Below are positions 54,528 to 64,000 of a stretch of 64,000 nt of DNA, piece after piece (the first letter of the stretch is position 1; every line of letters begins with the position of its first letter). Below the pieces are notes generated by a model. That model was not told the origin of the DNA. It did not search any database and worked only from the letters and a program-made list of their open reading frames with translations. The DNA is taken from assembly GCA_004431415.1 (NCBI GenBank), contig QPMI01000460.1, positions 1-64,000 of the forward strand. The letters run 5' to 3'. This DNA is from Cyanophora paradoxa (Eukaryota > Glaucocystophyceae > Cyanophorales > Cyanophoraceae). Both the position numbers and the translations under genes were made by a program.

Positions 54528-56362
54528 CTAGGAGGACAGGCGTGAGGGTGGCGGCGCGCGCACCGGGCGCATACAGGACGGGGGAAATTGCAAGGGACGA
54601 ATCGGGCCGGTACCGGAGGCGGCAGAGGAACGCAAGAATTCGAAGGACGGCTCGCACGGGGCATGCGCAGCTCCGACGGCCGCGCCGACAAAGGGGAGGG
54701 ACGCCAGCGAGCCATGGCCAGCTGCAGGCCCAGGGAAGGCGAGTGGCGGCAAGTGGGGTCCGTGCACGTGGTCGCGATATCGATATCGATCGGCTTCAGC
54801 TGCGCATGCCGCCGGGGAGCCGTGCATGCGCAGAGCGGGCGGAACCGGCTGCAGCACGGGGTCTTCTTTCGCGCCGCTTTCGGCGCCGAATTCGAAGTCG
54901 TAGGCGGAATCGTGCACGTGCTCGAACTCGTCGCGATCGCAGGGTGCCGGTGCGCATGCCGGCGGGCTCGTGGCGGGGGATTCGGATGCGGAGAAGGAGT
55001 TAACGTTCATGATCAGCTGCACCGCCGCGGCCGACGGCGCTGACACGGAGGATCGATATCCGGATCCGGAGCTCGAGGCGACCCCCGCGGCCGGGCGCCG
55101 GCGGCAGCTCGCGATCGCGGCGGGCGCCTGTGCCGACGTGCTGCCCGCACGGACGTCGACGCTGCACTCCGACCCCGATCGCGATCGCGATCGCGAGGGC
55201 GATCGCGAGGGGGATCGCGGGCTGTCCTTCATCTTCGCTCGCGCGCGCCGCGGCCGCTTTCGCTTCGCGATCTCCTTGGCTGCGCGAAAAAGGATAATTA
55301 CATTCGGATCCGGATGCCGGCGCCGCCGGTGGGTGCATATTCGATTCGGAAGTCGGCGCCGGCTGGCTCGTAATCGCGCGCGCGGGATCGCCGCAGACAC
55401 TCACCCTTCAGCCTCAGCTCCTGCACGAAGAGAGAATCCGGGGGTGTCGCCCGCGAGGTGAGGCCGGCCTTGTGCGCACGCGTGACGATCTCGATCACCC
55501 CGCTCACGCTGACGACTGCAGATTGCTCGGTGCCCTTTCCGGCTTGCATGTGCATCTGGTTGCCTGTCGCGATGCGTTCGACATCGATCTTGAGCTCGAA
55601 AGCTCGCTTCTCGTGACGGAACTGCCGCGCAACGTCAACGATCTATAGCTATAGCTAGATCTAGATCTAGATCTAGTGCGTGTGTGTAAAGATCTAGATC
55701 TAAATCTAGTGCGCGTGTGTAAAGAATCTGAGATTATAATCTCACCGTAGAGGCCAGTACGCCGAAAGTCTCCACAGACTCTCCATTTTCGTCGATCGTC
55801 AAGCGCACCTGACCGAAACGATTGCGATGAGTACGACGAATTCACTCATGGTCGACGTCAGTGAGGCGCCCCTGATCATGATTGACCATGCAAATTAAAT
55901 GTGCAAATCTAGAGCCAATGATCGCAAGAAGCACATCACGGGATGCACGTATATACGTTTATATACTCTGGAAGCTAGAAGGATTCTGGAAGAGAATACT
56001 CTGAAGAACGTTAACGTGCGAAAGTTCACCACGCGCGTCTGCCGTGCGTTGCGTAGGGCGCCGGAGCCGTTGGCGTTGGCGCCAACCTCGAACTCGAGCA
56101 GGGGGCCGCCGTCGACGTCCCCCTTAAGCTTCGGCTTGCCGGGCCCCTCCGACTCGTCCTCGAGCTCGAGATCGCCGTCGCCGTCTGAACGGACCGTCGG
56201 ACGGTCGCTCATGATCAGCAGGCGGCGAGCTCGCGATCGAGCTCGCGGATCCGAAACGATGCGAAGTCTCGCACGTTCCGTGCCGTTCGCGATCGCGAGC
56301 TCGAGCTCGCGGAGGCGCTTGAGCTTGGTGCGCCCGTATCCGGTGGGTTTGTCCGGCCGCAC
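54528..56362 (-). CDS. Possible multi-exon hypothetical gene
   Basis: Minus-strand open segments that look more protein-like than their surroundings are, in 5' to 3' order: GRTKLKRLRELELAIANGTE (about 56290-56340); EGPGKPKLKGDVDGGPLLEF (about 56080-56150); VRLTIDENGESVETFGVLAS (55757-55815), followed by a possible GTGAG donor; RQFRHEKRAFELKIDVERIA (55560-55625) continuing into VVSVSGVIEIVTRAHKAGLT; then a Ser/Arg/Pro-rich part (SPSRSPSRSRSRSGSE) ending near 54528. No exon chain could be proven and no family was recognised. The DNA is full of CGATCG and GAGCTC palindromes like the intergenic DNA, so some of it may be noncoding. Confidence 0.3.
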
Positions 56363-57087
56363 AGCGTGGGTGACCGCGCTTCCGTCGTCTAAAAGAGGGC
56401 GCCGTCGAACAGCGTGAGCACACGTCGAGATCTAGAAGGAAAAGCGCGCACAGCCGTCTCGAGCTTTATTGCGCACCTCGGTAGACCAGTGACACCCGAA
56501 GCGACGTGCCCATCCAGGACGCAATAGCAGCGGGAGACGGATCGGCGAGTCGAAGCTTGTATTGTCTGCGAGATGCGCACTGCAGCGTGAGAACTTCGAA
56601 TTCGGAATATCGAATTTCGCGGGAGTCTGAAAGAGTCGTGTATGTAATTATACGCGCAGCTCATGGATTAAATTACTGTCCCAGTGGTCTATAAACATAT
56701 TTGTACATGTACACGTGCAATTGCAATTTGTACGTATGCACGTGAAATTGCAATGACAAATGATCATGACACACGTGCAACATGCATATGTTTTAATAAT
56801 CAGGACGCTAGACACATTCTAGATCTGTTAACGTTACACGTGCACGTGCACGCGTGTAATTATAATGCGTATATGTGTATCTAGCGCTAGCACATTAGGT
56901 GCGCATATATATTCCAAGCGCACCGAGTGGTCAGGAGGGCATATCGGATACAGTTCGGGTATGCACGTGCACAGGAAGTCTCTTGTTCCCTCGGAACTTC
57001 TCCGAATGCTGCGCGACATTGATCATATGCATATGCATATGCATCGGCGCGGATCAAAATTCGCAAGGTGTATCGCTGTAGATACAT

Positions 57088-57459
57088 TTATTTCTTTATG
57101 GAGTCAAAGGAGTTTGCAACATCTAAACGCGCCGGCCCCGCGGCGCGCGACGCACGGGCGCCGCAGCTGGATCCGACGCGGTGGAGGAGGACGAAGGTCG
57201 TGCACGTACGCATGGCGCTGCCGGCAGCTGGTCCCGAAGGGGGAGCAGGGCTGGTGCCGGCATGCGCGGCGATCGCGAGCGCGGACAGAACGCGAGAATG
57301 GGCCGATCCGGGGCTCCAGCTCTCGCGATCGAGCTCGTATACGTACTCCTCCGCGTCGCTGGCGCTGGCATCCGGATCCAGGTCCGAGGGCGAGGGCGAT
57401 TTCGAAGAAGGGCGCCGGCACGATTCCGGATCGGCCATCGATATATCGGGCGCGTGCAC
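57088..57459 (-). CDS. Small hypothetical ORF
   Basis: A 123-residue minus-strand ORF with start ATG at 57459. The N-terminal half is Ser/Pro/Asp-rich with an acidic patch (DPDASASDAEEYVYELDRES). The second half is Ala/Gly-rich. No domain is recognised. Its amino-acid style resembles the Ser-rich tail of the possible gene at 54528-56362, so it could be a partial relative. Palindromic DNA lies around it. Confidence 0.25.
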   Translation of the reverse strand: MHAPDISMADPESCRRPSSKSPSPSDLDPDASASDAEEYVYELDRESWSPGSAHSRVLSALAIAAHAGTSPAPPSGPAAGSAMRTCTTFVLLHRVGSSCGARASRAAGPARLDVANSFDSIKK

Positions 57460-57911
57460 GTGGGGGCTGCACTACCCAGCGCTCCGCGTGCCCCGCGCGC
57501 GGCCCCCGGGGGCCGCGGACTTATATAATTACGTCAACGTTGCGCACTGGTACGTATACCGTCATATGCGCTGTAGCTATACTGCAGAGTACTACGGTAG
57601 GCGTCGACGTCGGTAGCCTATAGCTCAAAACTGCTAGGCTAAATATGCATGGCTAGCTATACTACTACTATAGCTAACATGCGCGCGCGCGCGGCTTTCC
57701 CGGCCAGCCGGGGTAGCTAGTCACGAGTCACGACTCACGACTCACGAGTCATGTCTCATGAGTCGAACTCGTGAGTTACACAGGTAACCGCAGTACACAT
57801 AATATATATAACATATTTCTGCTTATTGGTTTTGGTGAATTACCGGCCACATTACCGGAATTTGTTTCGGTGAAATTTTTGTTACCGGAACCAGGCTGGT
57901 CCAGGCAGCAC

Positions 57912-58127
57912 TACCGTGTAACACTTATTAATGCGCCAGAAATTAATGCCTTTTTGGCTGCGTTAGGGGGGTACGTATGTGTACAAACCGCAGTTTTCTT
58001 AGCGTTTCAATATTAATGCGGTCGACGTCGACGTCCCGAATTAATGCGTTTTGTCACCAAAAAGCGCATTACTGTACCGCATTACTTAAGTGCGCGCATT
58101 ACTTATAAAATTAAGTGTTACACGGTA
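57912..58127. mobile_element. Second MITE with TACCGTGTAACAC ends
   Basis: A 216-bp element with ends TACCGTGTAACAC and GTGTTACACGGTA, identical to those of the element at 31936-32200. The interior differs: repeats are ATTAATGCG/GCATTA instead of AATTAACAG. Both ends carry TA, consistent with TA target duplication of the Tc1/mariner type. No ORF is present. Confidence 0.82.
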
Positions 58128-58877
58128 GTACTCACCGTGGCACTGTACCACTCAGTGCTACTCACGTCGCGACTCGCGAGTCACAAATTCTCACAATCAC
58201 GACTTATACTAGGAGTCCAAGTTATAACTCATGAGTCATGAATCATGATCATGATCAGGGGGAAAACGTCCCTTCCCTCCCCGGGCCCCTAGGCCTCTCC
58301 CCCCCGGGCCCCCGCCCTCCCCCGACCGCTCGCCCGCTCCCTCCTCCCTTTCACAATATTAATATCTTTATATAGTTGTACTACGGTAGCTATATATATG
58401 CGCCGTCTTGGTTGTTTCTGTTTTTGATTCGTCGGACCAAAAAAGAAAACCGAGAAGAGTGGCTAATGGCTTGAGTTCTGAGGGACTACAAGCTACAGCG
58501 CTATAGCTAGGCCAGGCTAAGGTACGGTCGGTACCGTGACAGTAACCGTGGTACACTGGTACAGCAGAATCTGAGCAGCCTGCCAGGCTGGCAGATATCG
58601 ATTTACCATGGCCAGTTCGTATAAAAACTTCATTTTTCGACCGCCTCTGAGGAGTCACGTGCACTGATCATGAGGCTTAATAAGATCCATTGCCACCATT
58701 GGACAACTGCAATGGTACGGTGAGTCCGACCGACTCCGAGTCTCCGACGGTCGGCGACTACCCCTAGTACCGTAAAGTAGTACCGTGACGCGTACGGTCA
58801 AAGCCGCAAGCCATGGCCAAAGCCGCAGTCGGTGACTAGTACACTGACTACGCCGTGACGGTCAAAGCCTACCGTAG

Positions 58878-59106
58878 TACTGTAGGAATGCTTTTTTAGC
58901 CGATGTTTTAAATTGCCGTAAATTGCCGAGAGGCCGAATTCGGCAATTTAGACTCACGGCAATTCTCAGGGGGTAGGGCTAAACGACTGCTTTTGTATGG
59001 CGCCATAGAAAAGATCCAGAGTTTCGGCAATTTATCGCCACGGCAATTCCGGTTTGGGTCGAATTCGGCAATTTAACTACGCGGCAATTTAAGCATCCCT
59101 ACAGTA
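58878..59106. mobile_element. CGGCAATTTA-type MITE, copy 1
   Basis: The ends are TACTGTAGGAATGCTT and AAGCATCCCTACAGTA, a 16-bp imperfect inverted repeat with TA at the outer edge. The interior carries seven or more TAAATTGCCG/CGGCAATTTA units in both orientations and a CTCAGGGGGTAG core. There is no coding potential. Confidence 0.78.
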
Positions 59107-61462
59107 CCGCGGTCCGCGGTACCGCTGCTACCGCAGCCAGGACCTGCTGCCAGGTCCGCAGCCTGACTGTGATTCTGTGAAGTGCCACGGCCCGGGTGTA
59201 CTACCGCGGCGGTAAACATAGGAATTCGAAATTTCGGCAGCGTCGAAATTAGCCTAGTAGGTCTCGACGAAATTTCCTATGTATACCAGGTACTTGTCTT
59301 AAAATTTTAATTACAGTTCTAGTACCTTTTGAGCAGTGAACACTGAACACTGAAAAGTGATTCATGTCAGTGAACACTGAACACAGATCCCGGGGTACGG
59401 CCGCGGGTGTATTCGATAATATTTTCGATTGCTGTGGCCCAGCCTGTGGGCGTGTAAGTGGAATTGCTGTGGTTTTGTAATTAATTGCCGTAAATTCGGC
59501 GATCTCGCTCCGTGACAATATCGCACTGGGGGTAGAGTTTTCCTAGGCTGCGCCAGTGCTGCCACAGAACTAGTTAAGATCTGCCTCGAGACTCCGAGTC
59601 TAGATGTAGAGCTTACAAAGCAGCTGCAGAATCAGTGCAGATCTCGAACTCGGCGAAATCTGGAGACGGCAATTTACCGCCACGGCAAGTCCGGTACGGT
59701 TTTGGGCGAAATTGACAACTTGCGCATGCAATTGGCAAATTAACTCCACGGAAATTTACAGATTAACTACGCATGGTAATAATTATTCTGGCGGTCCGAT
59801 AATTGACTCCGATGACTCCGGATCCCGGATCCGATCTTTTGGAGCAATGAACAGTGAACACGGTAAATCGAGGCGGGCAATGCCGGGCATGCGCAGTGCC
59901 GCTGCACTGCCGCAGCACTGCCGCAGGCCCGCAGCAGTACTAGTGCCGCTGCAGTGCGGCTGCACTGCGCATGCCGGGCCAGTGCGAATTCGGAAGGCTA
60001 ACAACGAAAATCAGCGCGTATTACTCCGTACCCCCCAGCTATGTGGGGCCGCGCCGAGTGCCACGGAGTAGGGTTTATAAAATAAGATTTACAAGAAAAA
60101 GCGATCGCGAAGCATAAAAATAAGGTGGCGGCGCGATATATTATAACTGAGAATTACGGGGGCTGGCTTGTGTGAGCCAAGCCGGGGAGGCCGGCCCCCC
60201 CGGCTCGGCTATAGCTAGCTCTGCCCAACCGGCGCGAACACGGCGCTTCGTAGAGTCAAGCGAACCGGCGCGCATCGCCGCAAGGGGGTACCCCCAGCGG
60301 AATCGCCTTCTCTGCTCCCTCCCCTACGCGCCTGAAGCTTGGCGCTTTCGAAGCTTGGTTGCGCCTGTAAGCTGCAGTCTCGGTCGCGGCCCACAGATCG
60401 GCGCCGTTGTCCCGCTCTGCGAAGCACCACCCACAGGTCGGCTTGACCATTCTTGCCGCCCTGGGCTCCAGCGCCGCCCAGCTGCCTCCGCGTGACGCCT
60501 ACGCGTCCTCCGTTGCGCACTCTGTCGTTTGAAGGCCTCTACGCTCGCCTCGACGGTCGCCCGCGCGCAGTTCCATGGAAACCAGCATCTGATGGTCCCG
60601 AGTCCGCCCGCAGCAGCGCCGCCGGTCGCGCATGCGCAGGAGGAGATTAGACTGTTTCACCCCGCCGGCAGTGCCGGCGTCTGCCGCGGTCTGCGGCGGT
60701 CTGCCGCATATATATGCGCACGCCGCGCGTGCGCATGCGTGCGCGCGCGCGCACACCACATGGCACATGCATCATGCATGCATATGGGCCAGTAAGTAGT
60801 CCAGTTACTTAGACTCCAGTACTAGGACTCTAGGAGTCCCCGGACTCTGCCGGCCCGCCGGCGTGCACGTGCACGTGACGGCGGCATCTGTCGCGATCGA
60901 AAAACAATGCGGGAAATATAGAAAAAAGCCGAACACAAGCCGAAAACGCCGAAAAATGCCGAACACATGCCGAAAATGCAAAAAAACCGAACACACGCCG
61001 AAAGTGCGGCTTCTCCCGAATTCCGAACCGACCACCATGAGACATAATTAACTTAGTAAAACCAAATTAAGGAAATACACTGACACATGTATGTTCGACG
61101 TTGTACCGTACTTGTACGTACATGTATTTACGTTCACAATGACAGAACACGTGAAAAATAATTAGTTTTATAAAGCGTGACACGGACCACAACTTTGTTT
61201 TTGGTGAATTACCGGCCACAGTCTCTAGACGGACCACAACTTGGTCCACAAGGCCTAGGTGAGTATTTATGCGAGATTAATATTGATCGCGAGGCCGGGG
61301 GCCGCGCCGCGGCCCGCGCGGCCCGCGGCCCGCGCGCGCGGGGCCCGCGGGGAGTCGGGGACCCGGTTGATAAAAAAAAAACAACTGTTGATCATCGCCC
61401 CAAACTGAAGAGCAACCCGAACTCAGAAGGCTGATCGATCGTGAGTAATGCATGAGACTCAT

Positions 61463-61639
61463 GTAGGCGTAAATTGCCGACAGGCCAAATTCGGCAATTT
61501 AGTACAACGGCAATTGCTTAGGGGGTAGAAATTTTCTTAGTCCGCCATAGGGCACTGCGGCAGAAATCCGGATTTGGCAATACCGGTTTTCGACGGATTC
61601 GGCAATTCTACCACGCGGCAATTTAGCTACGTCTACAGT
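61463..61639. mobile_element. CGGCAATTTA-type MITE, copy 2
   Basis: It shares with the element at 58878-59106 the left block GTAAATTGCCGA-AGGCC-AATTCGGCAATTTAG, the core CTTAGGGGGTAGAAA and the right block CGGCAATTTAGCTACG. Its inverted ends (TGTAGGCG and CGTCTACA) are more degraded. It is a diverged relative. Confidence 0.65.
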
Positions 61640-62541
61640 AGTAGCAGGCTACTACCGACGTCTACCGTCGGGCACTTAATTACTCCGGCATCAATTAAAT
61701 TAACGCAGCCGGCGCCGGAGTCGATGTCCGACGGTCGGTACTCAGCCCACTCAGGAGTCAGGAGTCAGGACTCAGGAGTCGGGAGTCCGAGTCGGGACTC
61801 GGGACTCGGGAGTCGGGATTCGGGAGTCGGGACCGTCGGACTCGAGTCGGGAGTAGCCTACTAGTAGTAGTAGGGCTCGCAGCCGCCGAGTCGGACGTCG
61901 CGATCGACGCTCCGACGACAGACTGTCGACAGTGGGTCCGAGTCGACCGTCGGACGTAAGTATACGCGTCGGGCCGGGCCGTTCACGTTGTCGGCCTACT
62001 AGGCAGCTGAGTCTAGGCTACCTGGGAGTCTGGGACCTGGGTAGGCTGGACTCGGCCGGCGCCGCCCATATGCATGGCCATGGCCAGTAGCCGATCACGA
62101 AGCTTAAGGGAGCGGCGGGTACGCCGGGTACTATAGCTACGGAAGTACAGACTCTAGATCTGAGAATCGTGTACGTATTTACATGTACAGATGCCATGAT
62201 GTATACATATGTATACTGGCAGACTGTGCCAGACTCTACTGAGAAATTTTGCCTTGGCCATGGGGACTGGCCCCAGTGGGGGAGCCGGCGCCGGCGCATG
62301 CAAGTTGCGGCAACATGTACAGGTCTGTAAACTGTAGTCTGTTGGGCGGCTACTAGCTATAGGGCCTCAAGCTCGAAGGGTTGCTTCTGGAATCCTGTAT
62401 TGGTCGAATTCGACATTCGGAAGCTGCGAAGTTTTATTTACGAACGCAGCGGCCCGGCGGGCAGCAGCTGAGCAGATCTACGGCTAGATCGTGTCGACGT
62501 CAAATATCGTCGTCGACTGTCTTGTGTGCGGATCCCCGAAA

Positions 62542-64000
62542 ATGCGGCTGCAGCTAGTGCACGTGAGCAAGCCGGCTCCAGCGTTAGCGGCGATCGCGAT
62601 ATGCGCGGTCGTGTGCGCGTGTATCATCGCCCCAGCTGATGGCGCGACGACTGTCGCGACAGTGGTGCCGACAGCCGGTTGCCTTCTCCCAGTCTCGATC
62701 AGCGCGTCGGCGCCGTACACAGACCTGGCGTTCAAACTCGTGTCGGCCGCCAACTCGAGCCTCTGCGTCGAAGTCGTTGCGAATCCAGCAGGCACCGGAG
62801 ACCCAATCTGGAAGCTCATGGACTGCAGTGCGCGCAAAATCGGGGGATCCGCTTATATTCGAATTCAATATAAATAATGCAACGCGCATTATCGATCACG
62901 AATACGCACGCGTTTGATATACGTACCTATAAAACTTGTCTGCCCGATGCACCATATGCATGGCACTCTTGATCTGAGCCAGTTTTATTTGCGTATGCGC
63001 AATTAACATCGATCACATGAATGAAGAAGCTCAGCGGCTTCCAGCTGCAGGCTGATCGCGTTGAAGAAGAAGATCGATCTTATCCATCAATCATGCGTAT
63101 ATATGAAGAAGCTGATCGCGCTGAAATGCAGCCAGCGGGATGGATACGTCGGGCACCCAATGGTTCCGCTCCCGTCAGCTCCCATTCAACGCATCGTACA
63201 TTGCGCTCCTGGATGCGTACTACGATTACGGCACGGGTTTTGACATCGGATACAACTGGAAAGGCTGCGACAACGGCGACTGTTTTCAAGCAGACGAACT
63301 GGCGAGCTCCCAGATTAATATTCCTCATAATCAGAGCTGAGAGCGTTCAGCGGCTATCTTACGCTTGTATAATATATATAATTACCTCGCCCTTTTATAT
63401 GCATTAATTTGTAGCGGTTACGCATACATATGAATCGTGATCATGACATGATGACGTCGACTTGAACAGGTGTTCAGCTTCGAACAACCTTTGTTGGGGG
63501 ACTCGCCATCAACCGAGGACTTCGAAACAAATTACGATCACATGATTCAATTTACGGTACGGGTTCCAGCACGCGCGTATGCGCGCGCAAGCTTAAGTGA
63601 TTCCGGAATTCCCTGCAATTTCATGTGACGTCTCATAATTAGGTACACAACGCGACCGCCGGTGTCATCACGATTATATCCCGCGCCGACACCTCTTACG
63701 GCGTGGCTGCGCCCATCGGAACCTACGCGTCTGCGGGAAGCGACCAGCTGCTTATGAAGACCCTCCCGGCTAATGTGCCTGCGGAAATGCAGTGGGGGAT
63801 GTTCAGCACCTGCAACGTGCCGGTGTGCCCTCGCGATCGCGATCGCGATCGCGATCGCGCGTTTTCGGAATTCACGTCGGCTTGCTAATAGTAATTTCAA
63901 TCTTGCAGACCCCGAGCCCGTCGCCTTCTGCAAGCCCCTCGGCGACCCCGTCCCCCAGCGCGACTCCGTCCCCCAGCGCTGCGCCCGCTGCGGCGCCGGC
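62542..64000 (+). CDS. Secreted protein with Pro/Ser/Thr linker, 3' end outside window
   Basis: The Met at 62542 is followed by a signal-peptide-like hydrophobic stretch (PALAAIAICAVVCACIIAPA). Exons 62542-62827, 63132-63301, 63470-63556, 63643-63822 and 63909 onward keep phase. The mature part is Cys-poor, with DLAFKLVSAANSSLCVEVVA, IWKLMDCTSGMDTSGTQWF, YYDYGTGFDIGYNWKGCDNG, LLGDSPSTEDFETNYDHM and a potential N-glycosylation site in VHNATAGVITIISRADTS. Exon 5 begins a TPSPSPSASPSATPSP linker, common in algal cell-wall and extracellular proteins. The second intron (63302-63469) uses a GCG donor. An in-frame Met at 62491 would put residues before the signal peptide and is less likely. No family is recognised. 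Confidence 0.6.

Larger units (their letters stand above)
57620..62541. other. Repeat-rich noncoding region
   Basis: About 4.9 kb without a convincing gene. It contains one MITE of the TACCGTGTAACAC type, at least two CGGCAATTTA-type elements, CTCGTGAG/TCATGA palindrome strings (57720-57775, 58150-58255), GTGAACACTGAACACTGA repeats (59335-59385), a GC-rich block at 60160-60700 and a GAGTC/GACTC array (61740-61860). TTTTGGTGAATTACCGGCCA occurs twice (57829 and 61200). Confidence 0.6.

Noticed and set aside
60172-60495. 107-residue ORF in a GC block
   Set aside because: The composition is that of a GC-rich random frame, and an equally long ORF exists on the other strand (60215-60520).
1-64000. 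Bacterial contig or contamination
   Set aside because: In-phase spliceosomal introns interrupt conserved domains in at least seven genes, and HYLS1, XRCC4, tRNA-Sec with UCA and a tyrosine-recombinase retrotransposon are eukaryotic.

Overview
The window reads as nuclear DNA of a GC-rich, intron-rich unicellular eukaryote, most likely a starch-storing, flagellated alga. The grounds are short spliceosomal introns in every host gene that I could thread, a HYLS1 centriole protein, a plant-type 6-phosphofructokinase, an SSIII/IV-like starch synthase with no obvious transit peptide, and a selenocysteine tRNA. A cytosolic starch synthase in a GC-rich alga would suit a glaucophyte or a similar Archaeplastida lineage, but the species is an inference. 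Introns are short and C-rich on the sense strand. They usually begin GTACCCC or GTGCG, sometimes GCG, rather than GTRAGT.

Layout from left to right: tRNA-Sec (192-278, minus); HYLS1 (571-1750, plus); a PP2C phosphatase (2182-4504, plus); a Pro/Ala-rich ORF (5590-6468, minus); about 6 kb of repeat-rich noncoding DNA holding an inverted-repeat element, four identical 151-bp tandem repeats and a nested foldback element; an NmrA-like protein ending in a CaaX box (12642-15667, plus); a helical-repeat protein of unknown function (17179-20912, minus); a complete 10.1-kb tyrosine-recombinase retrotransposon with split direct repeats A1-ORFs-B1A2-B2 (21601-31689); a MITE; the starch synthase gene (33072-40999, minus); an XRCC4-like DNA-repair gene (41199-42769, plus) facing away from it; a very long coiled-coil protein with a C-terminal Cys/His module (42967-49782, minus); and phosphofructokinase (49887-53687, plus), which shares a 104-bp divergent promoter gap with the coiled-coil gene. 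The last 10 kb is mostly noncoding and rich in palindromes and MITEs. It holds doubtful ORFs and the 5' part of a secreted protein (62542 to the window end).

The most unusual single item is the starch synthase. Its GT5 catalytic domain is N-terminal, and it continues through in-phase introns into a long C-terminal array of repeats that resemble lectin-type beta-propeller blades. I know of no starch synthase with that design. The retroelement is close to textbook in structure: its internal B1/A2 junction equals the joined outer ends, and its repeats differ by a single homopolymer indel.

The intergenic DNA has its own character. Six-base palindromes are several-fold over-represented where I counted them. 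An 11-base motif built on CCGACGGTC recurs at least 11 times. GAGTC/GACTC clusters and at least three small inverted-repeat families are also present. Exon limits were assigned by eye from reading frame, family similarity and splice signals. Several ORFs carry frame breaks next to C or G runs, which may be assembly indels.
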